Source: Pleodorina starrii (lineage: Eukaryota; Chlorophyta; Chlorophyceae; Chlamydomonadales; Volvocaceae). From it: a stretch of 64,000 bases of DNA. The notes below the pieces were generated by a model that was not told the origin of the DNA, did not search any database, and worked only from the letters and a program-made list of their open reading frames with translations. Shown here piece after piece: positions 11,295-22,103 of this stretch. The DNA is taken from contig BRXU01000002.1 of assembly GCA_030267565.1 (NCBI GenBank), forward strand, positions 310,001-374,000. Reading direction: 5' to 3'. The stretch's first letter is position 1. Each line of letters begins with the position of its first letter. The position numbers and the translations under genes are program-made.

Positions 11295-14200
11295 CTACCG
11301 GCCTCCCAGCCAAGTCCAGCCGCAGCGAACCCTGCATCCGCCGCCGCCAGCGGCGGCGGCGGCGGCACCGCCGCCGCTGACTCCTCCCGCCACTTGGTCA
11401 TCTCCCCGCAGCGGAAGACGGTGTTTCGAAGCATCGCTGCCGGCGGCGCCGCCGCTGCCGCCGGCGCCACGATCGGGGCCCTTGCCGGCGCCATCGCCAC
11501 TCGAGACCCCACTCGGCAGCCGGGCCTTCGCAGCTGCATCGCTGCTGCCGCCAGCCGAGGCGGTGGCGGCGGCAGCGGCGCCGCCACCGCCACTGCCAGA
11601 CGGCGACGGCGACGGCCTGGTGAACGACGCCGATGGCCCGACCGCTGCCGCCGCCGCGGCCGCTACACCGCCGAGCCGCGCTCGGCCTTCATCTTTGTTG
11701 CGACGGAAGCGCACTCGGTTCGTGACTGAGACTGCTCCGGTGGTGGCCAGGAGGACCAACTGCGACCCAGGGGTCGTTCCCGTGGGTCGGTGAGGGCGGG
11801 GGACGCCGAGTCGGTGGGTGGTGACCCGTGGGTCGGTGACGGCGGAGACGAGCGTGGGGAGGGGGGGACGGGGAAACGGGGCACAGGAACAGGGACGAGG
11901 TTTGGTTGTGATGCAACGGCGCAGCGGAATGGCCGCGGAGGGAAGGGGAGGGGAGAGGGGGTTGTGCAGCGGAAATGAACAAACCCCCAGACACACATAC
12001 ACAAACCACACACACACAAGACACGATCGATCACTTGGCAGCTCCCTGGCGCCCCACCTCGCCACCTCGTTCCCTCTGCCACCCACCCACCCACCCACTC
12101 ACCCACCCACCTGGTACACCAACGCCCTCGTCAGCGGTCGCGGCACCAGCCCCGGTTGGAGCCGCTGCACCCCCCGATACATCAGCCATGTGGCGGGGCC
12201 GTCGGCCAGAGACACCAGCAGCCGGCAGGGAAGACCCATCTGAGGTGTGGGGTGCGGTGGGTTGGGGTGGAGGGCGGCGCAGGGCGGTGGGGACAGGGGC
12301 GATGGCAGTGGCAAAGGCATGCAAAGACGTCAGGACGGCCGGCACGGCACCAAACCGCAGTCGTGTAACCGTGCAGCAAGGCGGCCAGGCGGTCAGGTGA
12401 ACAGGGCTGGGCAGCGGAGGGCAGCACGCTGCGTTTCGCCGAGGAAGCCGAACCGAACCGAGGAAGAGGTCGTCCACGACCGCAGGATGGAGGAGGAGGA
12501 GGGAGGGAGGGAGAATGATGGTTTGGGAGAATGGCCCGAGGACGGAACTTGGGAGGGTTGGAGAAAGAGCGCGGCACGACGGGGGAGGGACCAGGAGGTG
12601 ATGGGTTTTAGGGTTTTAGGGTTGCATGCAAACAAACACAGAAACACGCACACCCTCACACGCATACACGCACGTCAGGCGTGTACACTCCCACGCAGCC
12701 CTGACCTGTTCCAGAAGCGGCCGCACCACTGCCTCCAATACGATGTCGCCGCCGCGCGCCACAAACGCCTCCGCACCCGCCTTCAGCCGCGGCAGCGGCA
12801 GCCGCGGCGACAGCGACAGCGGCAGCGTGAATGGCTCCAGCGACAGCCCCACGGCCGCCTTGACAGCTGCACGACATAGCTGCGACGCCAAAAGCGCGAA
12901 CTGCAGCCGCCGAGGGCCGAGACCGCCGCCGCGGCTGCCGCCAAGCAGATGCGACCCGTGCGTCTGTGGCGTCGCCGTCGCCGCCGTTGCTGTCACCGTC
13001 GTGGCGGCGGCGGCGGCGGAGGCGCTCTGCGCGGCGGCCTGTTGGTTGAACCAGGCCACCAGAGGCGCCGCGTGAGGCAGGTGGAACGCGAGCGCCGTGA
13101 GGGCGGTTTCGGAGCTGCCGTACAGGGCGGCCTTGCCCCGGGAGAGCAGCGGCGGCAGCACTTTGGTGGCGGCGTAGAGCGCCAGCGTGCCGATGGACTG
13201 GTACGGATAGGTGAGGGAGATGTGCTGAGGGTGAGGGGGGATACATCTCGATGGGATTGTTGCAGCAGGGCTCCGTCAGGTTATACTTCCAGTGGGGCAA
13301 AGAGACGCAATGCTTCAGGAAGGGAAAACCCAAAGACATTTGTGGACCGGACAGGTCAGGAGGAGGTCATGTCATGTCATGTTAGGTCAGGAGGAGGTCA
13401 GGTCAGGTCAGGTCATGTTAGGAGGAGGTCAGGTCAGACAAGGTCAGGTCAGGTCAGGAGGAGGTCAGCTCAGTTCAGTTCAGGTCAGGTCAGGAGGAGG
13501 GGCCATGGAATCGCTCAACCCACGGGCACCCACCCAGCCAGCCAGCCAGCCACCCACCTGGCAGTCCACCGTCTCCACAAAGCGCTGCTCCAGGAAGGCG
13601 GAGGAGGAGGAGGAGGAGGAGGCATCCCGAAAGCCCAACAGCAGCTCCGCTGCGCGAGCCAGCGGCGGTGGCGGCATCAATGCGCGCCGTACCACCCGTC
13701 GTACCGTGTCGTAAGCGCCCCACAGCCGCAGCCGCCAGCGGCCGCCTAGCTGCGCCGCCAGCGCGGCGGGCGTCAGGCCGTCGTCCGACGCCGCCGCGGC
13801 GGCGGCCCATGCAGCGGCGGCGCTGTCGTACGTGCCCAGCAGCCACGCCGCCATAGCGCCGCCGTCGGGCATCGCGGCGGCGACGTGGAGGGGCGTGACA
13901 CCGCCGGCGGCGCGAGACAGCCATGGGTTGCTGGCGGCGCTGCGGTACACTTGCTCGTGGCATCGCAGCAGAACCGCCACCATCGAACGTGAGCCGGCGG
14001 CGACGGCAAGGTGCAGCGCCCCGGCGCCGGTGGTTTGCGGCGCCAGTACGGCATCCAGCAGCGCCGTCAGCGCGCCGCCGGGCGGCCGGCCGTCGTCGCA
14101 GGCGACCACGCATCCAACCAGACGGTCCGCGGCGGCGGCGACGGCGGCGGCATCGGCGGCGGCGCCCTGGCAGCACACGCCGAGCAGGTCCGCCGCCACC

Positions 14201-17200
14201 ATCACCATCGTGGCGTCGACGCCGGCGGCGGCGCGACCACCGCCGCCAATCCCAGCCTGGTCACGAACGTATGGCGTAATGCCCGTCAGTGCTGGCGGCG
14301 GCGGCGCCGCCCCCCAGCCCTTCCCGCCCACGTCAGAGCTAATGTCATACTCTACCGGCTCCGTCGCCGGCGCCCGGGCTGCCGCCAGGTCCAGCCACGC
14401 GCCGTAGTCGCGCAGGAACGCGTCGGCGGAGGCGTCGTCCATTGACGCCGCGATGGCCGCCAGCCCCGAAACCACGAGCGCATCTTGATCCACCACCACT
14501 GCCGCCGGCGCGCTAAGAAGGCCGGCGGAGGATCGAGCCTCCACCACCACCAAGCCACTGCTGGGGGCGCCGATGACTGCCAGCTCGACAAGCAATGGCG
14601 GCGGAGCCGCGGGTGGCGGCGCCTCCGGCGCCGCCGCCGCGGGCTCCGCCCGCGGCTGAACGCGCAGCACCGAGTACGACAGCGCGCCGGCGCTCGTCCG
14701 TACGACAACGCCGCCGCCCGCCAGGACCTCCTCCGCCGACGGGCCGACCAGCAGCGCGGAGAGGCGCAGCCGCGAGCCGGCGCCGACGGCCGGCCGCGTC
14801 TCCGCCACGCGCGGCGAGACGGAGAGAAGCACCGGCGGCCGTGGCGGCGGCGCCGGCGGCGGCGCCCCTTCTCTCCGACGCGGCGGCGGCAGAGGTGGCC
14901 GCGGCGGCGGCGGCGCCGCCGCCGCCGCGGCCACCTCTGCCGCCGCCGCGTCGGCGGCCACCCAGACCTGCCTCTCCTGCTGCCACGTCATTATGATCGT
15001 GTCCTGTTCCAGTTGCAGTACGACAGACTGCTCGTCCTCCGGCCGGATCACGCCAGATCGATGCAAGTACGACACGATGGCAGCGCCCACCTCCCGCAAC
15101 GCGGCGGGGGCGATCTGCGCGGGCGGCGGCGCGGCGGCGGCACCGCCGCCGCGGCCGCCGCCGCTGCCTTCGTCGTCATCGCCATCGTCGGCCCGGTCCT
15201 GGTCTGGCTGCGCCCATCGGTCGTCGGCCGCCGCGCCGCCATTGCCGTCGTACAATGGACGAGCGGGTACCAACGGTCGGAGATCCAGCACCAGCTCGAC
15301 GCAGCCCTCCCTGGCGTGCGCACTGACGGCCTGGGGGGGGGGGGCGACGGCAGTGTGGATCTTGTTCCAGTACTATTCATTACGAACGAAGAACGACAGA
15401 CACTCCACAGACACTCTGTGGACCCGGACGGAGGAGACACGCCCGCCTTGCATCGCAAACATACGGACCAAGGCGCGTCCCCACACACCGCACCACAGAC
15501 CGCAGCACGCACACCACACCACAGCACGCACCGCACACCACCTCACCTGCCATCCGGACCCCGCCAGCACCTCAGAGTTGATCACCGACATGACATTGGG
15601 CGGCAGATCCGAAAGATGCGCATTCTGGATCTTGATGGAGAAGCGACACGGCCGCGCCGGGCTGACGTACGACCTGCCAGTCATGGCGTGGATCCGTCGC
15701 AGCGCCGCCAGCGACGCGGCGGCGGCGGCGGCACCGCCGCCGCCGCCGCCGCCAACCGCGCCGACGGCGGCGCCCGCCGTTGGCGAGGCCGTGGCGGCCG
15801 GCGCCGCCGCCGGCGTCTGTGGTGCTGTACCCGCCGCCGAGGTGCACACGCCGCCGGCGGCGGCTGATGCGGCAGGGAAGGAGGTGGAGGTGGAGGCGCC
15901 CTGTCGCGCCGATGACTTGAGCAGTAGCTGTTGCGCCTCCTCCTCCTCCTCTGCTGCTGCTGCTGCGGCGGCGGCGATCTTGGCGGCGGCACGGGCCGCC
16001 AGTGCGGCGCGTTCCGACAAGCGGCGGCGCTGCAAGTAGTAGGCGTGGCCGATGCCAAACACTGCAGCGGCGACACCCTGCAGTGGGTCGATGACCCAGG
16101 GGTCGGTTTCTTTCTTTCAGAGCAACGGAGCTTTACCATGGCTCCCTCGCGCCATCTGCCGAGGAATTTCCCTCCCCTTTGCCCTTGCCACCTGTGCTCC
16201 CTGGGGATAAATGCAAAATACACAGGCCCACATGTACACACGCACTCTCAAGACACACATGCAGCCCCCCCTCCTGCACTTCGCACCTTCCCGCGCCCCG
16301 CATCGTCTTCCCGCGCCCCGCTGCCCCCGCCCTTTCCGCCGGTCCTGCCGTCGTTCTTCCCTTCTCCTCGTCCTTGCTCTTGCCCTCGTGCCCCTTTGCC
16401 CCGCCCCGCCCCGCCTTCCGTCCCTCCCACCCTCGTCTTCCTTCTGCTGTTCTCCTTCCCTTTGCCGTTCTCCTTGCCATTCTCTTTTCCTTTGCCCTTT
16501 CTCCTCTGCCTTTCGCCTCCTTGCCGTCGTACGTTTTGCCCATCCGTATCCCTTTCTTCTCTGCCCCGCCGCCCCTTCCTGCCCTCTTTTGCGCCGCGTC
16601 GCCGCCCCAGCTCGTTCGTGGGTTTATGTGTGTCTTGCCTTGCTTGCCTGCCTGCTCGCTCCTTCCTTCGCTGCCATTGCCGTTGCCCATTGCCGTTACT
16701 CACGCCCTTTTTCCTTCGAATCTTCCCGCTTCGCTTCCTCCATTGAGCGCAGGTGAGTCTACAATGTGTCGGGTTGTTTTGTCCGGGCGTTCGTGCCGTT
16801 CTTGTGCTGTCGCGCGTGCTCGTCCGTCTGGGTTGGTCTGGCGGCGACGCGGTCGCAGCGTATTTTCAGCTCGGTAAGGTTACAGGTTTATTCGGTAAAT
16901 ATTACTGGGTTCTGGGTCCGTTCGCTAACGCCGTCTCCGTCTCCGCTGCGGTATCATTTTCTACCCCCCTCCCCGCCCGCACCAGGTCTCTGCAGCCCCC
17001 AACCAACCAACCAACTAACTAACCAACTAACCAACCTGCGTGGCCACATTGATGGGGTTGACCTCCGGCATCATGTGATGCGGGTAGAGGGCGCACAGCA
17101 ACAGAATGGTGACTGCCGTACCGCCCGAAACCAACGCCTCGTTCCACACGGGCAGCTGGGGGGGAGGGGGGAGGGGGGAGGACGGCAGGACGAAGGGTGG

Positions 17201-18536
17201 GAGGGGGACATGGGTTGGGTCAGGGCAGGGAGAAGGCGAGGGCCGGCAGCCGACATCATCTTTTTTTGGTTTGGTTTGCTTTGCTTCGGTTGAACCGCCG
17301 GCGGTCCTGGCGACTGTCAGCCGGACTGTCTTTGTCGGTGTCGCTGTTCGTGAGGGGGAGTCCAGGGAGGGGATTGGGGCTTTGGGAGACCCCAGAAGAG
17401 CCAACCGATGGCCATCGTGTTGGTTGGCTCATGCCAACATATTTCAACCAATCTCGACGCGCGAACACATGCGACGGGCGGGGGCGTCTTAAGGCTGGGG
17501 TGGGATCGAAACCTGGGTGTATGCAGTGCCGTACTCGGAGTGCCGTACCTCGATGATGTACGCCGTCCATGCGACGATGCAAAACTCCTGCGGTGTACGA
17601 CACAAAAGATTTTGTAACAGTTGAGATGCGTCATATTGCATTCCGGCCTGCTCCACCGCCCCGTGAGACACCCGCCACCGGCCGTACACATCATGCCGTA
17701 CTCACCACCTTGCTGTACCGCTTGAAGTACACCGACTCCTTTGTGGGGTACACGGCCGAGTGCAGCAGGATGACTGTACGGCAGCCAACCGCCACACCAA
17801 ATTTGAGCAGCGTGCGCGCGCCCGTTTCTGACAACAGTGGCAGCCCTTGTCGCCGCAGCAGCAGAATTGCCCCAAACAACAGCGGCACCACAAACAGGAT
17901 GGGCACGAACGGCTCGTCCTGGCCGCCGCCGTACATGATGTGTCGTACGGTGGCGGCGGGGCGGCGCAGGATGAAGATGAACTTGGTGAGCAGACCGGAG
18001 TTGCAGGGGAAGCCCCGCCAGGCGGCCACGTCCACGTCAAGATCCCCGCCTGAACGACGGGCGGGTGGACGGACGGAACGACGGACGGACGGACGGACCG
18101 ACGGACGTTGGGGCGGGGCGGGCAGGGCGGGTGGGGCGGGGCGGGGCGGCCGCGGTGGGTTGAGGGGAACGGCGTACGAAAAGTGAGTTGCGGAAAGGTG
18201 CGGGCGCGGGTGGTGGTGGTGGCGGGGGTGCGAGAGAAGCATGGGCTTCAGCGAAGCCAAGCCAATCGGAAGGGGTAAATGGCGAGGCGAGGCGAGGTGG
18301 GTTGTTGGGGCGCGTTTGAGGGCAAAACCTGCCGGAGGAAGACAGCGGGCTGTGGTGGCCGCTGCTGCAAGGTGTGCGGGTGTGAGGGTGCGGGCCGTTT
18401 GGTGTGGGAGCTCACCGAAAGCGTGTTTGAAGAGGGCTCCGAGACCATCCCGTACGGCATCGGCACCGCAGACCGCCACATCGACTGGCAGGATTGTGTG
18501 GACCTGCGTCCAAGGGAGGAGCGGCGTGATGCAGAG
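11295..18536 (-). CDS. Multi-span membrane protein with SPL/CRR1-like middle and ankyrin repeats, no visible SBP finger
   Basis: Nine exons close in phase: 18416-18536 (the start may be 18503), 17706-18049, 17549-17587, 17036-17155, 15547-16077, 13558-15306, 12706-13197, 12111-12239 and 11295-11759, about 1,329 residues. The first exon was not found. N-terminal hydrophobic spans include FVPILFVVPLLFGAILLL (about 88), a span near 121-141, VTILLLCALYP and AAAVFGIGHAYYL. Then follow an Ala/Glu-rich linker, RFSIKIQNAHLSDLP and CVELVLDLRPLV (about 350-395), and GLVVVEARSSAGLLSAP (about 635). These resemble the block after the SBP domain in large SPL proteins and CRR1 (SFKLYD..P.lP; VEVE..SGLSN). 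Ankyrin-like units are GALHLAVAAGSRSMVAVLL, GVTPLHVAAA and DGLTPAALAAQL (about 814-905). The C-terminus has more hydrophobic segments and an Ala/Gly tail. Function is unknown. Confidence 0.78.
12603..12624. repeat. Interstitial telomere repeat (TTTTAGGG) in intron
   Basis: Two full TTTTAGGG copies and flanking partial units sit inside the intron between the seventh and eighth exons of the ankyrin/membrane gene. Confidence 0.85.
13350..13499. repeat. AGGTC-rich pentanucleotide array in intron
   Basis: About 150 bp of ggtca units interspersed with ggaggaggtca, in the intron just downstream (minus strand) of the large ankyrin exon. The array starts about 60 bp from the donor at 13557. Confidence 0.85.
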
Positions 18537-19435
18537 CTGGAGTTGAAGCCTTCACTGCACCCTTCATCATAGACAAACGACCGGCAAAGTAATCCGGGCA
18601 GACAGAGGGAGCCGTAGAGACCCCTTCCGCGTTTGCCAGCGTAGCCGATCACGGCGTGCGAGAGCTCCACAGCAACCGCCTCGCTCACCGTCGCAACCGC
18701 CTGCGGGGAACAGGGCGCGGAAGTTTTTCGCACGATAGCACGGTACGGTATACCGAAACGCGGCAGGGAGAAGAGCAAGGAGATAACTTCAGACAGTGCT
18801 CAACTGTGCGCATGACGAGGCGGGGCTTTGGAATAATAAAGCAGGCAGATGAGCAAAGCAGGGGAACCCTGGCTGCTTTCAAGGCAATCCGCACCCACAT
18901 ACCCAGTACACGAAAGCGATGTAGGTGAGACAGTTTATCATCCTGGGCTAGCGCTTTCGCCTAAATGCCAGCGGCTTAGGCTTGCAGGCTTATGCTTGCA
19001 ATCCACAGAGCTAGACACTGCTATGCCATTACGTAGAGAGCCATTCAAATCGGAGATAAAATTTATAACCGTCCACAGAAAAGGCTTATGATTGAGTGGG
19101 AGCTGACAGGGCCGTATGGCCGCGCTTACTAGAAAATCAATTGCCCAGCTCAATCGGACTGTGAAAGCATACTTTTGCCATTAGCCTGTCCCGCAAATGA
19201 TGGATTGGATGCGAAAACGGCAAAACGAGGCAACATTGTTCATCGTCGTACCAACTGCGAAGTGCACGCTGCACGGCGACATCCGAGCATCCGACATGCT
19301 TTCGTAACGTATTCCGGGCCGTCCTTGTGGGATCTGACTAAAATAAAGGAATGCATTGCCGCCTAAAAAAACTAGAAACTGGCTTCCAGCAAGGGCTGTC
19401 GGGCTACGAACAAACAATGCATTCTGGCAGTACCC

Positions 19436-19461
19436 GCAGAGTTTTTGTGTAAAAACTCTGC
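19436..19461. repeat. Perfect hairpin, 11-bp arms, 4-nt loop
   Basis: Arms gcagagttttt and aaaaactctgc flank gtgt. No downstream gene makes this a clear terminator. Confidence 0.7.
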
Positions 19462-19673
19462 ACTTACGTATCTTCAATTATCATCTTGGCGAATGCACTC
19501 CAATTGGACGCGCTGTCGTAGGCCGTCGGTTTGCTTGCACCTCGTACCAGCTAACTCTAGTTCCAGCTGCAGGCGGCAGTAAACAGTGGGCTGCTTTCGC
19601 ACCTCCGCTGAATTCTAGAAAGGCCTATCATCCGTGATTAAGTTTGTGTGCGCTGTCGTTAAATCATGGCCAA

Positions 19674-20618
19674 CGGGTAGGTTGCCCTATTATGGACACG
19701 TACCTATTATGGACGAACATTTTTTCCTGTCGCGACCATGCAAGCATAAATCACAGGAAAAATCAGACAAGCGTACAATTGTACGACCTACATACAAGAA
19801 TTTTCTTACGACACATGTATGCCGTCCAATATCAGTTTGTGAGATCTCAGTCTGCTCGGAAGTTTTATGCCGTTGCAAATGCAAAGGGCGGGAGCGCCTA
19901 CGGGGCCGTAGAGAGCAGTTCTCAATTTTACAGAGTCCCTTTTATAGTATTCAATAGCATAAGTAAGATGGTTAAGACTAGAAGCACTTCCGGACAAGCA
20001 AATAAAATTCCTGACACCCGACCCGGCGGGTCGCTCAAGAAGTCGCGCGGGAAAGCGAACGCGAAGGTCCCGCTGGCAGTCGCCAGGCAGCAGCAGAAGA
20101 AACTGCTACAACAGTGTCTAGAGGACATTCAAACTAACAAACGGACAGCAGCGACGCCGGGGGCGCGGGCGGCAGCGCGGGTAACGATGCTGTCGGCAGT
20201 GGGAGCGGGGCCGCTAACCGCAACCGGGGCCGGATGTCGGGCAAGCCGGACAAGCGGGGCACAGGCAGGATAACCAACGATATAATGTTCGAGTTCGCGT
20301 TGCAGGCTGAGTGTTAGGTACAATATTGTAGTTATAGGATCTTGACAGGCTGCGCGCGACGTTTTGGCGGTGTTTCCGTACTGTTCTGCACTCGCGTCCA
20401 TAATAGGGACAACTGCCGAGCGCAAGGGCAAACATACCCCTCACCGCGTTCCTTACCTGACAGCGTGCTACCATGTCCATTTGCAGCTGAACGGTTTAGG
20501 ATATGTCCAGTACATGTGTAAGAACCTTCCGTAATTTTTTGGGCATTTGTCGAGTACGTCTACCGATTTCAGAGACGGTTACAACGCTCGGACGGCCCAT
20601 AATAGGGCAACCTACCCG
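19674..20618. mobile_element. Candidate non-autonomous element bounded by 22-bp inverted repeats
   Basis: Bases 19674-19695 (cgggtaggttgccctattat plus gg) are the exact reverse complement of 20597-20618. An inner pair, cctattatggacg at 19703-19715 and its complement at 20395-20407, is also exact. The 945-bp interval is AT-rich and holds one 101-residue ORF. I see no transposase motif and no clear target-site duplication next to the arms, so the class is unknown. Confidence 0.45.
19968..20273 (+). CDS. Short basic ORF resembling a retroelement gag N-terminus
   Basis: 101 residues starting MVKTRSTSGQ, then Lys/Arg/Ala-rich with a short Gln-rich helix (VARQQQKKLLQQCLEDI). An MVxTRS-like start is common in gag-type ORFs of plant and algal retrotransposons, but nothing downstream looks like protease, reverse transcriptase or integrase. 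It lies inside the inverted-repeat interval 19674-20618. It could be a relic or chance. Confidence 0.25.
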   Translation: MVKTRSTSGQANKIPDTRPGGSLKKSRGKANAKVPLAVARQQQKKLLQQCLEDIQTNKRTAATPGARAAARVTMLSAVGAGPLTATGAGCRASRTSGAQAG

Positions 20619-22103
20619 AAGAGGCCAGCTTCCTAGGTTGAAATAAATTTCATGACGCATGTTGCGGAAACATATGCACGGATTGTGGGTTTGACATGTA
20701 AATCAGGTCAGTCTTCGTGTATGCCATCCGCGAAAGTCCCCAGATCCCAGGTGTTCCCGAAAGAACGAAAGACTTGAGGGAAAGGCATGTGCAATGTAGT
20801 GGCGCCATCATAATTCTTCTTAAATTTCTGAAACTGCCCGATGCCGTTACAGTAGCTCCTGCAGGCTCCTGCTTGTCCTCCAAGTCCTCCCGCCATGGCC
20901 GCCTCCTCGGAATCCTTATTACATGTCGCAATTTTCAGATGAACAGTATCATTACAGAACAACATAACTGTTTGTTATAAACCATACCGTGATTTAGCCA
21001 TGTATACGTCAGGTGCTGAGTCTCCGATAAGATTACTAAGGCTGGCCAAAATAAAGCAAGCTTCCTGAACGCGCTGAATGTATTGGAGCAGTTGACACAC
21101 ATTTACTTCGGGCAACAATATTTTATGTGTCTGTCACGCATTGGCAGGCAAAGCGATGTATCAGCATGTGCATTAACGCAGCGGGCGCCAGGGAGCGCCG
21201 GGTGCCTCCGAGCCTCTCCGAGCACCAGGTCGGACAGCGACGACGGAAGGCGTCACCTCATTGAATCTTTGAAACTGCAATCGTACTGCAGACTGGTAAA
21301 GGTGACTCGAGCTTGTTGGGCAGGCCTGACCGGGCCTTTCTATCGTAGCCGGGCTTAGGGATCCTGCCGTACTTGGATCATGAGCGGCACTCAGCTCCCG
21401 CTCAGGCAGTGATCGCGGTCTAGATGTTCTATTGAACATTAGACCCACAGAGTCGTGCGATCGCACTATGTAGCTGTTATCCAGCTCCTCTGTAATTAAT
21501 TAAGTGATCGCCGGAGTGACGGCACTCAGATCCCGTCTTCCGGAGCCTTCCGGAGTAGATTCCGCGGCGTTCCCCCATCCTTGACCGAGGAGGGGTTTCC
21601 TGGTGTAGACCGTACAATCCAGGCTTTCGACACGCTGTGTCAATTACGCTGTGTGTCGTGACATACTGTTGGGAACGGGATGTGAACGAGAAATGAGGAC
21701 AGCCTGGTGTACAAGGCGCGGGAAACCTGATTTTATGGAAACCGATCACAGTATCTAGGAGCAGTGGCGGGGCATGTTCTGTGTCTACCAACTGCGAGCA
21801 ATGTAAGAGCATCACGAGGGTAGAGGCGTGCTGTTTCGCCTGAGCGCGCGGGGGTTTGTGCGTTTGTCCCGCTGGCGCGCTCGGCCGTATAAGATACGGC
21901 ATCAGTTACGGCCCGCCCTAACTCGCCCGGGCTCGCACAGCGCGTAAGGCCCTTGTTTGCAAACTCGCCCGCTCCTGCGCACGCAGCATAAATACCCCGA
22001 TACACCAATCGCTATGAGTACAGAAGGGCAGCGGTACTGCGAGCGTCGGGCAGCTGAACATTCACACGGCTACCTTTTAGACGCAGCAGCGACCGATACG
22101 AGG

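Larger units (their letters stand above)
18537..22103. other. Gene-poor, AT-richer stretch with element remnants
   Basis: Contains the unseen 5' end of the minus-strand ankyrin gene (a possible exon around 18690-18780), inverted repeats at 19674-20618 and the pherophorin promoter. Base composition is clearly more AT-rich than flanking exons from about 18.9 to 21.1 kb. A minus-strand ORF at 20708-20965 ends with PQVFRSFGNTWDLGTFADG; I do not recognise it. No other gene is supportable. Confidence 0.45.

Noticed and set aside
14485..15867. 460-codon plus-strand Arg-rich ORF
   Set aside because: Antisense to the large ankyrin exon, a typical GC-rich shadow frame.
16133..16877. Several long ORFs on both strands
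   Set aside because: The region is a pyrimidine-rich intron between exons 17036-17155 and 15547-16077; no domain is seen.
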